Shown here: positions 42,934 through 54,403 of the stretch, in pieces
Layout of the letters: every line of letters begins with the position of its first letter
Position numbering within the stretch: position 1 is the first letter of the stretch
Assembly (NCBI GenBank): GCA_014218235.1
Contig: CM024766.1
Span: forward strand, 46,465,359 to 46,529,358
DNA length: 64,000 bases
DNA from: Colocasia esculenta
Lineage: Eukaryota > Streptophyta > Magnoliopsida > Alismatales > Araceae
Direction of reading: 5' to 3'
Notes under the pieces: model-generated
Seen by the model: only the letters and a program-made list of their open reading frames with translations
The model's database searches: none
Told to the model about the DNA's origin: nothing
Position numbers and translations under genes: made by a program

Positions 42934-42946
42934 AAGGGGGAGAGGG
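42934..42946 (+). other. Polypurine tract of element D
   Basis: AAGGGGGAGAGGG directly precedes the 3' LTR start TGTAAGG. Confidence 0.85.
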
Positions 42947-45112
42947 TGTAAGGCCCTCGAATTTTGCTCTTTTATTTGACTTTGTCTTATTATGTATTAG
43001 TTGCTATGTGTGCATATGTACATGTGTATATGTATATGTATTTATTTCTGTACATATTGAATTTGAATAATGCTGTACATATGTATATATGTGTTTACTT
43101 GTGTACATGTTGCTTCTATTTATATTGTTTCTATGATTCTTAGATTATACATTATACATTATACATTGCATGTATGTATATAGTGTATATATATATAATT
43201 GGGCATTTCTGTGTTCTGGCCGAAGTGCATGTTAACGTCAACATGTATGGACGTTTAGAGGGAGTCGACGTCCAGATCGATGGACGCCAACTACCAGTTG
43301 GCGGCCACCAATGTGGCCGTCTATTTCCCATAAATTGTGTAATTTCAGATCTAGAAACGGCCGCAATTTCTTTGGTTTCGGTTTTGGAAACCTACCTCCA
43401 ACGGTAGGATACCCTATCTATTGCGTAACCCGACCCCTTGGCTCTATAAAAACTCATTCTTCTGGACGGATTAGGTCTTTTGGCTCTTGTCAAAACCCTA
43501 GATTGCTTTGTGTGAAGCCCGAACTTTGGAGATCTGGATCTGGCGATTGGGTGCGTCTTCCGGCGTTCTTCTTCGACCGGGAGATGCACTTGATCTTAGG
43601 GAAGCTTCCCTGACTCCGGTGTGCATTATATTTCATCACAGAAACCGATTTGAGGGGAGTATTGGGTGCTTCTTGGCTTGGCCGAGGAGAGCATCTTCGG
43701 CAAATAACTTCGATTTAGAAATTTTTAAGAGGCAAGTAACCTTTGAACATCATCCCTACACATGTCAGCTAGGTCTTAGGAATTTTACATAATTTATCTC
43801 GTGCCTTGGAACCCCCCATTCACTGTGTTTTGTGCGTTCTATCTGTACTTCTGCAGATAGGAACTTAACGGCAACATTTGCTGCCATTAAGATCCTTGGT
43901 CGGCGGCAACCTCTGGTGCCTTTAACCTCTGTCGGCGACAACCTGTATGCCGCCAAGTTCGTATGGGTTTCACAGAACCCTAACTTTCACATTTGTGTGA
44001 ATGTATTCGGACTTGTGGTGGTCTGTGCATACTGTGGAATTTATGTTGAGTCAGGTACAAGAAGTAGGTCATATCATGAGGAGGTACCGAATTTCTGTGA
44101 TTTGTGTTAATTATTAAAATTTCTGTAATTGAACTGTGAGCATAATATGACCATGTTTAATCTTGTATAATTAGATCTGTTGTGAGTTAGGGTTTCATAA
44201 TTTTTCCATAATAGCATGATGACTATTTGCAGGTTTCTGAACTACTAGAACTGATCGTATGAATGTAAACCATGCTAAATGAGTTTCTTAGTGGAAATGC
44301 ATGTTATCTATTTTAATTATTATAATTAGTGTACAAGTCCAAAAAATCTAAAAAATTGAGCACCTGATGTATTATCTGTTTGGAACTTGTGATAAAAATT
44401 TTGTACTATTTAGATGCCAATAGGTACAATTGTGAATTTAACCATGAATATTTGTCAAATTGAACATATTAAATTTAATTCTTGTATGATGCAATGGTTA
44501 CAGTATGATTAAGTCTGTGGTATGAGTTGTTTAATACAGTGATTTGTAGCATCATGTTAGGTAAAACTGAAACATATGCGTGTGTTTAAGTGCATGAGCA
44601 TGAATGATTAGAGTTTGTGAATAGTGTAAGTAAAGATGTGGTTAAAGTGAAATGTGTTAAAATGTGCCGTTAGTGACACTGCTACAATAGAGGGCTGTGG
44701 AACCGTACCGTAGTAAAGTCCCTACGGGAAGGTTCAATATGTGTGATATCCTATGGGCAATTAGGATGAAATCCTGGAGGTGGACAAGTACCACTGGTTA
44801 GGGTGGAGAGTGCTTCTCCTGGTTCTGCGCAGTTAACCAAGATCTATCACTGTGTTGCCTACGTGATAGGTATGTGAATGTGTATATGTGTGTCCTTCTA
44901 GTGGTGGTTTGGACTATGTGTCACGGCAACTAAGTGTAAAAATGTGAATATGTGTATGTGAACATGTGTATTGTACAATGTGTAAAATAAGCATGTGAAA
45001 GTGTAAAGTGAATGTGTTAGCATGTGAACAAGTGTAAACCATTGTGAATATGTTTAATTTATGTCAAAACAGAAAGTAAATTGTATGTATAATCGTGATA
45101 AATACATGAAAG

Positions 45113-47219
45113 TGTTGGATCGAAATGGCACTAATGATGTCCTAGAGGGGGGGGGGTGAATAGGAATTCTTGTACTTTTAAAATTTTATATGAAATTAAA
45201 CAGCACTAAATAAATCTGTTAGTATTTAGTGTAGTGTGTGATTCAAGTGTAAATTGGCGGAAACAATCACACAAATGCACAAGGAGATTTATCCTAGTTC
45301 GGCCCTTCCCACATAGAAGTCCTACATCCAGTTCTCAAGCCAACCACTTGAGATTTCAGTAACTGCCAATAAATTTGGCCTTCTCTCACCCTTGAGAGGA
45401 ATTACAAGCCCACTTGCTCCCAACCAAGTCTTCCCTTAATAGGGGTACAAGACACTACCTTCAATAAGGTCTTCCCTACACAAGAGGGGAAATGCAGGAA
45501 CAAACCTCCTACAAAAATTACACAAAAAAGAATAAATGATTCTTGTGTGTTTCCCTCAACAATTAGCAAACACACCTAGTTCAGAAAGGCTAAAAGATCA
45601 GAGATGTAACTCTAATCCTTTCTGAACAAGAAGGGTGGACTCAAGAAAATTTATAATTACAAATGCCACCCGAACACAAGACTTCTGTGAAACTGAAAGA
45701 GCTTTAAGGATCTGCTGAAAGAGGAGCTCTCAAACTTGTGGCTTGGAAGAAGACTTGTGAGATTTCTAGCTTCTGAAAATTGCTAAGTGTTGAGATCACT
45801 GAGGTTCATCAGTTCTATTCTTCCTCAAACTTCAGCTTCATTTTATATTCCTAAAAAATGTAGCCGTTTGAAAAATTGGCCGTTGGAGATCTGCCCGTTG
45901 AGGAGAGATCTAGGATCCTTTGGATGATAGCTAAATTTGTTAACCATGGGTCCTTCTGCCTTTGCTTCTTTCCAATGTCTTCAGATGAGGGTTGCAGCTT
46001 CACAGCTAGAAGGTTAGCTTCTCATTAAGTGGACTGTGAAAGCTCTATGCTAAAAACGTGCTTCAATAAATGATCTGTAGCAAAGACAAGATAAAAAGAC
46101 AGGGTACCTCCATACTTTCGTAGGTACGTGAGTCATAGAAAAATACAAAGTTTGGAAACCTCGGATAGATAGCTTTTCAGACCAATAAAAGATGGACAGT
46201 CAGTTTGCAACAGAGGTATGGACAAGTTCTGACAGTGGTAGGTGAACCTCTGTTAGATGCCATGCGCCTGAAAACCATAAATGCAACATGTCTTCTATAT
46301 TGGAAGAAAAACTGGATTACTGTCAAGAAGCTAGAGACCAATTTAAATAAAGGTTTCAGATACAGACATAAATAAAGTTTGATGAATATTTGAAGTATAA
46401 TATGTCTCATCTTGTCAGAACATATTTAAAAAAAGATAATTTGATAGATTCAGAAAATATTTAGTCAATGATGGTTTTAACAGAAATTGTATCAAGGAAG
46501 TTAAAAAGATATGCAACTAATATTTCATCAGATAATAAAATAGGTCTTCACAGAAAAAGTACAAGTATAGGACATGACAGTGAAGTCGGATACAGAAGAG
46601 ATTACAATTTGACTCTAGGAGTAGGAGATAGAAATAGACTGATTTGACTTCAATAGAGGTTGCAAAGAGAATATAGCATTCGACTTTTCAAGTTGGATAT
46701 AGAAGAATTAGAAAGTCATAATTCGACTTTAAGAGTCAGATAGAGTGAATTCGACTTCTATGGAGATTGACAGAAACAAGACAGAGAATTTGACTTTAGA
46801 AGTCGGATACTGAGGAGTTAGATCTATGAAGCATTCGACTATATGAGTCGAAGTGGGCAGTCGAATACAGAACACTTCGTCTTCTTAGAGTTGAAGTCCA
46901 GAAGGAAGCATTCGACTGTAGAAGTCAGAGTTGACAGTCGGATACAGTGAAGTTGTCTGGACTTAGAAAAAAATTTGGAGATGATTTTATGCAAAGACAT
47001 TTCGATTCTTAAGAAGTCGGAGTCCACAGTCGGATTCATAGAGTGGTTTGTGGACTTAGAAAATTTCTCGAGATAGAGTTTGTCCAAACTATTTTCTATG
47101 GTATGTATAAATAATTCTTTTAATTTGTAGAAAGCCTTTTAAAGATTTTGTCATAGCAAAAATATGATATTATAATAATTTAAAAACTTAAATTATTTTA
47201 TTAGGGGTAGTTGCTCACA
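45113..47219 (-). mobile_element. Solo LTR J (SIRE-like), inserted in the D 3' LTR
   Basis: TGTTGGATCG...TTGCTCACA (2107 bp) is flanked by GAAAG on both sides (45108-45112 and 47220-47224), and D's 5' LTR lacks it. It has a 10-G run next to TGAATAGG near its left end, matching the end structure of other SIRE-type LTRs, so it reads on the minus strand. No gag or pol is present, so it is a product of LTR-LTR recombination. Confidence 0.85.
46590..47045. promoter_or_regulatory. TTCGACT...AGTCGGA array in LTR J
   Basis: About ten imperfect inverted pairs of TTCGACT and AGTCGGA (or AGTCGAA) are separated by a few bases and spaced about 30-50 bp. They lie in the first third of the LTR on its own strand. 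Confidence 0.6.
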
Positions 47220-48064
47220 GAAAGAATGTCTAGATTCCATACTTGATATGTTATTTATTAATACATAGTTTCATGCTTAAATTGCACATACTTACCAACC
47301 GACTTGAATATGTTTTAAATCTTTAATTCATGATTAATAAAATGTGATATCATGCATAAATGTGATTTATTTACATTAAAACAGCAAATTAATTATGTAA
47401 TTAAATGTGAAAAGTGCAAGTGAAATTGAGTAGATATCATGTTATATATGTAGAACGCATGTGTAGGATTTTTGTGTTATTCTGTGAAGGTTATAAACAT
47501 GTATCATGTGTCTCTATTGTTATAGGTTTCCATGTGTAGTAATTTAAATTTTATGAACCTTGCAATATGTGTTATTCATTTTCCTTGAAAGATAGCATGT
47601 GCATAAGATATGTGTAAGGATGTTGTGCATAGATTGCTTGCTGAGTCTCTTTAGACTCATACTTGCTTCGGCGTACAGGTGTGACAGATGTCTCCACTTC
47701 TGAGGAGGAGATAGTTAGGAGCGACTCCGAGTGAGAGGAGTAGCTTGTGTCGTAGAGATCCGACATTGAAATTTCATTTTTTATAAGTATGTAATCAATA
47801 AGTGATGTATGTTTCATGGATAATGTATTTATTTTGGAGTTGTATTATGTGGACATTTGTATTTCCTTCTTACTATATGGACTGTGGATAGAATGATGAT
47901 GATGGAATAAGATTAATTTATTTTATTTCTGCTGTAATCTTCTATTATTCCTGTACATCTCAATCTAGTGTTAGTGTTGGGTAAATGTCCCACTGTGACG
48001 ACGTTCATTATACCGATGTGGATTGGTATAATCGTACCGGTATAGGGAGGGTCGTTACAATTTT

Positions 48065-49639
48065 GGTAACAACAAAACTCAAAAGATTATTTTCTTAATC
48101 ATGACTATATCTTTTATACTTATTGTTTCATAATACTTAGTTTTAATATGATTAACATATTCTTGTTCCATTAAGTCAGTCAACAGGTCAAATAAGTCTT
48201 TTCATTACTCCAAGGATCATCACTGTAGGTATTCCAAGAATCTCAATTTAACTCCTTAGCATTCTCTTTGTGAAATCTTCTAAGTCCACATTGACTGGAA
48301 TGATTGTAACTTGAGCAGTCAAAGTTCCACTTCGTCATATGCGAAGCTCACTTCGTCATATCTGAAGTCCCACTTCATCATATGCGAAGCTCACTTCGTC
48401 ATATCCGAAATCTCACTTCATCATATACAAAGTCCCACTTCGACCGACTGCATGTATTTTGATCCAGTCAAAGCACCATATGAAGTTTCACTTCGTCATG
48501 CACACTTTTGTTCTATTCAGTTGATGTTACCAGTCAAAGTTCCACTTCGACTGTCAGTGTTATTTTTATGGACCAGTCGAAGTCCCACTTTGATTAACTG
48601 CATGTATTTTGATCAAATCGAAGCAACATCCGAAGTTTCAATTCATCGATATGCGAAGTATCATCTGAAGCTTCATTTCATTAATATTCGAAGTCTCACT
48701 TCGATTGACTACATGTTCAATCCATGTACCACTTCATTACATCCGAAGTTTCTACTTATTTTATACAAAGTTCCACGTCGATTGATAGTAATTTTTATTC
48801 TTATTCAGTCGAAGTTCCACTTCGACTTTCAGTGTTATTTGTGTGGACCAACCGAAGTCCCACTTTGACTGACTGCTTGACAATCTTAATTAGTCGAAGT
48901 TTCATATCGATTGATGTTGTATATGTTTTATCCTATCAATTGGTGTTCCGATTGAGTTTATAAATATCACAAGTCGAAGTTCCATATCGATTGGTAAACA
49001 AATGACCTGTTTCTATCAATTACTATTATTCTTCTTTTGATTACTAAAAATAATATTAAAATACATCGATTTTTATTATAAATCCTCCAGTACTCATATT
49101 TCGCCATCGATTATTTATCAATCATGTTTATGGACTACCAACTGTCATGTATGACCATTTAAATTAACTTATACATCTTACCTATTGGTCTTTGTAATTA
49201 TATTATATTATTATTTGCCTTAGTCTAATATTCACAAAAAATCTTGACTACCCCAATTATTTAGTAAATATCCTTTGGCGCCCAAAAGTGCCTCAATTCA
49301 AATTTGGTTTCATGCCTTGTCAAAAGATCTCATGCACATCTCTACATTAAATGCTCAACAAACATTTTAGACCCGGTTGTATATTTACATCTCCAACCTA
49401 TTACTAATAGCCTTTCTTTCTTATCAGACAAAAGGGGAGCTTCCTTGAATAGAAATCAGTCAGCAAAATTTCTGAACTTTTGCAGTAGAGGTATGACATC
49501 TTACTGACACATGATATCTCACCTAACATCTTCGTCTTTATGCATTAAATGCTTGTAGGTACACAACACACATGCAAACCAAATACGTTGGAAACTTGCA
49601 AGCCAGAGGACTCAAGAATAGCTAACGAATAAAAAATCC
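48065..49639 (+). repeat. 5' LTR of element E, middle segment
   Basis: Continues the TGTTGACTC...TATTTT start at 23384-23417 across the D insertion (GGTAACAACAAAACTC follows directly). It ends at AATCC where F was inserted. It contains the CGAAGT array 48318-48990. Confidence 0.75.
48318..48990. promoter_or_regulatory. CGAAGT-n-ACTTCG array in LTR E
   Basis: A repeated ~22-bp unit of the form CGAAGTCCCACTTCGTCATA, tight at 48330-48450 and looser to 48990. Each unit can fold as CGAAGT/ACTTCG. Solo LTR H carries the same motif in opposite orientation. Confidence 0.7.
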
Positions 49640-50725
49640 TGATGGTCAGTCCATCTCCATGTAATTTATTATTAATTATATATATTTTTGGTGATTAACA
49701 AAACCTTGAAAATTATTTTCTAACAACATTTTCTGAAGTTTATCCACAGGCAATAATTCAAGTAAAATCTGTAAGTTGTCTACACACACTGCTATTTGAA
49801 GTTCAATGCATATGTTTTGTCTAAGTACACATCGACTTATTTAATAGAACAACAATTTCATCAGAAGAACATTGATTTCAGTCTTACATCGTCTTACTTA
49901 AACAACGGCTCTCTTAGAAAAACATCGACTTCGTCGCTACAACGACTTCATAGAAACATCGATTTTGTCTCACTTAAACATCAACTTCGTCGCTACAACG
50001 ACTTCATAAAAACATCGATTCTGTCTCACTTAAACATCGACTTCGTCGCTACAACGACTTCATAAAAAAATCGATTCTGTCTCACTTAAACATCGACTTC
50101 GTCGTTACAACGATACAAACATCAATTTTGTTTCACTTAAACATCGACTTGGTTGCTACGACGACTTCATAGCTTCAACATCGATTTCATTGCAACAATG
50201 ATTTCGCTTCAATGAAACAACGATTTGATCGTTTCATCGACTTCGCTTCACTTAAACAACAATTTGGCTGATTCATCGACTTCGCTTTACTTAAACATCG
50301 ATTTTGGTAGAACAATGACTTCATGTCTACAACGACTTCACTCAAACATCGAGTTCATATGATACAACGATTTCAACTCTTCAATGACTTTACTTAAACA
50401 ACGATTTCAGTAGAACAACGACTTCATATGAAACAATGACTTCATGTTTATATCGACTTCATTTCAAACAACGATTTCATTAGCACATCGACTTCAGCTG
50501 AACAACGACTGTGTACAGAACATCGATTTCATTAATACATAGATTATGCTCACATCGACTTGATTTCAACATGGATTACATTCTCACTTGACTCATGATT
50601 ATATTATTGATTTAATATCAACATCGACTCTCTTTGGGTACAACCTGTGAAAATACATCAACCCTCTATTAATGATTATATTTTAGACAACTGTCAAACA
50701 TTCTCGTTCAAATCTTCTTTAGTTA
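49640..50725 (+). repeat. 5' LTR of element F (first half only)
   Basis: Aligns with 54404-55495 over its whole length with scattered differences. It carries the ATCGA/CGACTTC array at about 49860-50600, including three to four tandem units of about 58 bp at 49930-50110. Confidence 0.85.
49860..50600. promoter_or_regulatory. ACATCGATTT/AACGACTTC array in the F 5' LTR
   Basis: Dozens of ATCGATT, CATCGACTTC and ACGACTTCAT words alternate, spaced about 15-30 bp. The same array is in the 3' LTR at 54600-55400. Confidence 0.7.
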
Positions 50726-50732
50726 TTCAGCT

Positions 50733-53700
50733 GTGAAGACCAAGCTCTGTGGCAACAAGACAGTGGATCTAGTAGACCTGGAGAAGCATGGAATGCTCGG
50801 AGTGGTCGAAGCCCTTCAGAGGTTGAAGTACACAGGGATGCACAGTCTCAGAACCCAGTTATCCGCATCTGGCGAAGGCTTTCTACACGTGTTTAAAGAC
50901 AGAGGAAGATGGCTCTCTCACCTCCACAGTCAAAGGTACATCCATTCACATCACTCATGATTTGTTGGAGAGGTTGTTTGGTGTGTCCACAGTCGGGCAT
51001 AGTTTGGTTGAATCCGTGGATATTCATGCAAAGGGGCTAGGGATTATAGGAACTGAATACAAATTGAAGGATGGGAAGATAGATATCAATCAGTTCAATG
51101 CATTCAACAGGATTCTTCATTTCATAGTATGTCAGATCTTAGTGCCAAGAAGTGCCACCTTTTCATCATGCACTAAGGGAGATGCATACATGATGTTCTG
51201 GGCCATTCAAAAGCAAGAAATAAACATGGCTCAGGTGATTATAGAAAGAATGAAGTCTGCTGCAGAAGCCATTTGGGACAGGAAGAACAAGCTAGCAGTG
51301 TCCCTTCCCTATGCTTATTTACTGACAAGGATTTTCAGTCACCTGGATATAGATTTGAAAGGAGAATTAATGGAGAAGATGGGTCAGCCAATCAGATCAA
51401 GGAACCTGAAGAAGAGTGGATTTTCCCTCATTGGAAATGTGTGGACCAAGACATCAGTGGCAGAGAGTGAAGCTATCATTAGAGAAGTCCCTAAAGACCC
51501 TCCAGTTCAAGAAGAAGAAGTAGCAGTCCGAGAAGAGAAGCCTCCTGCTCCTAACAGGAGGATTGATGACATTGCACCTGAACTCAGTGAGCCCATTGGG
51601 AAATCCACTAAAGAAATTGTCTCTCCTACAGTCCCTGTACCTGCCATTGTTGAAGAAGTATTTACTGAAGGTGCTGCTCAGTTTGAGGGGGAGCTTGAAG
51701 ACATTCCTATAGAAGAAACCCCCAATGTTCTTGAAGTAGAAACTATACTGAAGGAGAGCCATGAAGATACAGTTGCAGAGGTTGTGGCACCAGGCCACAC
51801 TGAAGATGTTCAGATGGTGGATGCTCCAGTTCAGGGGGAGCCAGAAATTCAAGAGAAGCTAGAGATTCAGGGGGAGCCCTCTGCCAGTGCCCCTGCAGAC
51901 CAGTTCCAAGAAGGTCTAGTTGAGAGCACTTCAGATGATGATGTGGAGCCAGTTGTTGGCTCAAGAGGTAAAGGTAAAGGTGTTGCTCCTAAAGTTCCCC
52001 TGCTCACCAGGAAAGCACACCATAGGTCTAGGAAGAAGAAGATTCATGTGCACATAAAGTCAGTCATTGCTAGACTGAATGCTCATGGGGAAATCCTGTG
52101 CTCATTACAATCAGATATATCATCCATTTTCATTAGTTAGAGCACTGGAGCCAAGGAGATTGGAGCAGTAAAAAATGAGCTCTAGGAGATGAGAAGTGAG
52201 CTGGGTAGCCTAAAGAAGCTAGTAACAGACTTATTAATTTTTGTGAGGGTGCAGCTGTCAGCTCCTGCCCCTCTTGCTCCCACTCAGTCTATGCCAGAAG
52301 TCAGTACAAGGCCACTAGGGCCTTCTGAAACAGTTGAGGTAGTTGGGCCATTAGGGTCATCTGTTGCAGAATCTGGGCCACCAGGGCCATCCTTGGAAGA
52401 GTCAGGGCCATCTGTGCAAATGGAGTTAGTAGCAGGGCCAACCATGCCTCAAGTATCTGTAGAGGAAACTATTGTGCCTCCAGAGCCTTCTGAATCTCCC
52501 AATCTTCAGACTCCAGCCCCTTCCTCTCCACCTACATCCTTCACTGCCCCTCCTACACCTGAAACCTTCAAGAAACCCCTTCCTAAACACATATCTTCTC
52601 CTACCCCTTTCCCTACTACCACCTCTTCATCACCTCCTCCTTCTACTTCCATTCCTCATCCCACCTCTGAGGCACCTCTAGCCTCATCCTCTTCTGCTGG
52701 TCCTTCCTCAGCAGGTCCCTCATCTGCTGGACCCTCCTCTAAACCTCCTCCTACTTCAACTTTTGCTTCCTTTCATCTACCTACTCCACCCTCCTTTATC
52801 ACCATCATTCCTGAAGCAGCCAGTGTCATTCCTCATTCTGTGCATGACATCAAGGATGAGTTTGAAGAAGCCATCCTCCGCACAGTTCTTGCTATCTCTG
52901 CTCACATTCATAGGACTGATTCCCAACCTTTCTCCAGTCCTGCCTCCAAGAAAAGAAAGACCTCTTCAGCCCTTATTTTCCCCTCCAATCAAACTCTCTT
53001 TCCTCCTCTGTGGTATTCTCTTTTTGTGGTCAACAGAAGGAGAACCTTATATGCTGAATATCTTCAAAAGTGCACTTTTGCAGCCACTTTTGCTCTTCCT
53101 TACCTCAAACTTTCTGAACATCTAAACATCATTCTTCCTACTTCTACTCTTCCCAAAGTTGAACCAGCCAAAATCTTATCCTCTGCTGAGTCCAAGACTG
53201 ATGATCAGTGGGCCAGAGCCAACAAAGCACTCTACAGAAAATTCGAGGTTGCCAGGATAAACATCTTTCCACCCAAAGATCACCCTCTCACCTTGTCTGA
53301 GTGTTATGTCTGCCAGTACAGAGACTCTTGGGGTCCCTTCATTCAGAAGGAGATAAAATTGATCAGACAATTCCAAATGTACCAAGACCACTGCTTTGTC
53401 AACCGCCTGCCAGAGGTCCAGCTTGGTCAATTCAGAGGAGCCATAGCTCTGCTCTGCACAGAGAATCCTGTCAACACCCCTCTTCAGGTTGATTTTGCCA
53501 CCTTGAAGATTCCAAAAGTAGCTTTTCTCCCTTAGCTTCATTTTCTCATTATGGAACCTGAAGTGGGTCCGATCATTTTTGAAAGATTTGCAAGAGTCAT
53601 GGCCAGGATATTTGTTCAGAGGGGAACTCCTCTTGTCTTCCATAGATTCATCTTCAGAGAATATCACAGAGGATTCATCAAGTCATTAGTCTTAGCACCT

Positions 53701-53940
53701 ATATTCTCAGAGTCTGAAAGATTTGACAACTCTGAATGGTGCAAAGCTTATCCTGAGACTGCTCTCCAGCATAAGCAACTGAATTCCTCCCTGCACAAGT
53801 CAAATCAGCTGATTCTCACTCCAGAGAAATTCATGGACCTCAACTTCATGAATATGGTTTCAGATCCCTATTCTATATGGATTGAGAGATATAAGATTTT
53901 TATAGCCTTGAAGAAGGATTTACTACCCTCTTTCTATTGA
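50733..53940 (+). pseudogene. Third ORF of element F (long relative of K's third ORF)
   Basis: Pieces at 50733-50960, 50962-52140, 52189-53535 and 53551-53940. The last three are in one frame and are separated only by TAG stops near 52138, 52183 and 53533. The first joins through a 1-base shift near 50930. The N-terminal part aligns with K's third ORF around VKGTSIHIT and the FNRILHFIV...INMAQ block. A Glu/Pro-rich linker, a coil (KEIGAVKNEL, MRSELGSLKKLVTDL), a long Pro/Ser-rich hinge and a C-terminal domain (about 52840-53530) follow. Basic patches SRGKGKG, RKAHHRSRKKK and SKKRK resemble nuclear signals. No membrane segment is evident. At roughly 1060 codons it is far longer than K's version. 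Confidence 0.72.
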
Positions 53941-54286
53941 TAAATTTCTTCAGCATGCCAACTTTGGAACTGCTGGACCCTACAAGTCATCCCTTAGCAA
54001 TCAGGAGTATACTTCTGTCATTGAAGAATAGAGACTACTCCACATCAAGAGACTTAGTCCAGAGATGGGGCCCTCTTATAATATTAGTTGGGGTGTCTTT
54101 AGAAATCTCTTTGAAGAGTAGGAAGTTCAAGCTTGGCAGATCATAACTTGCCATGCTTCTAGATTGTCTCCTGCCTTCTACATGCCTACCCCCTCTAATG
54201 AATGAAATTTCATTTCTTGGCCCCATTTATCTTTATCTATCTCCCTTTTTTTTTCTCTCTCTATTTAGTTCTTTTTGCTTAATGAC
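53941..54286 (+). other. 3' non-coding part of element F
   Basis: A possible decayed continuation of the third ORF to about 54150, then CT-rich DNA leading into the polypurine tracts. Confidence 0.5.
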
Positions 54287-54403
54287 AAAAAGGGGGAGAA
54301 AAATATTCTAAAATACATACCTTAAAATTTTTTCGCAAATTAATTTCAGTCTTTTATATATATGCAACTCTCTATGTTTTGTCATTATCAAAAAGGGGGA
54401 GAT
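54287..54403 (+). other. Duplicated polypurine tract of element F
   Basis: AAAAAGGGGGAGAA at 54287-54300 and AAAAAGGGGGAGAT at 54390-54403 are both preceded by (A)TGAC or TCATTATC-like sequence. The second abuts the LTR start TGATGATC. Confidence 0.82.

Larger units (their letters stand above)
23418..48059 (+). mobile_element. Element D: chromodomain Ty3/Gypsy retrotransposon (Del/Tekay-like)
   Basis: LTRs at 23418-26417 and 42947-48059 start TGTAAGGCCCTCG and end GGGTCGTTACA, with target duplication ATTTT (23413-23417 and 48060-48064). Without its two inserts (K and J) it is about 11.0 kb and each LTR is about 3.0 kb. The order gag, protease, RT, RNase H, integrase, chromodomain and the long LTRs fit the Del/Tekay chromovirus lineage. 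The two LTRs differ at many sites, so it is clearly older than K. It sits in the 5' LTR of E. Confidence 0.9.
42947..48059 (+). repeat. 3' LTR of element D, interrupted by solo LTR J
   Basis: Without the 2107-bp insert J and its extra 5-bp duplication this is about 3001 bp, matching the 5' LTR. The TATA box TATAAAA is at 43445-43451. It ends GGGTCGTTACA, next to the target duplication ATTTT. Confidence 0.9.

Noticed and set aside
49880..50520. CRISPR-like alternation of short repeats
   Set aside because: Repeat lengths and spacers vary, repeats are degenerate, it lies inside a plant LTR, and there are no cas genes.
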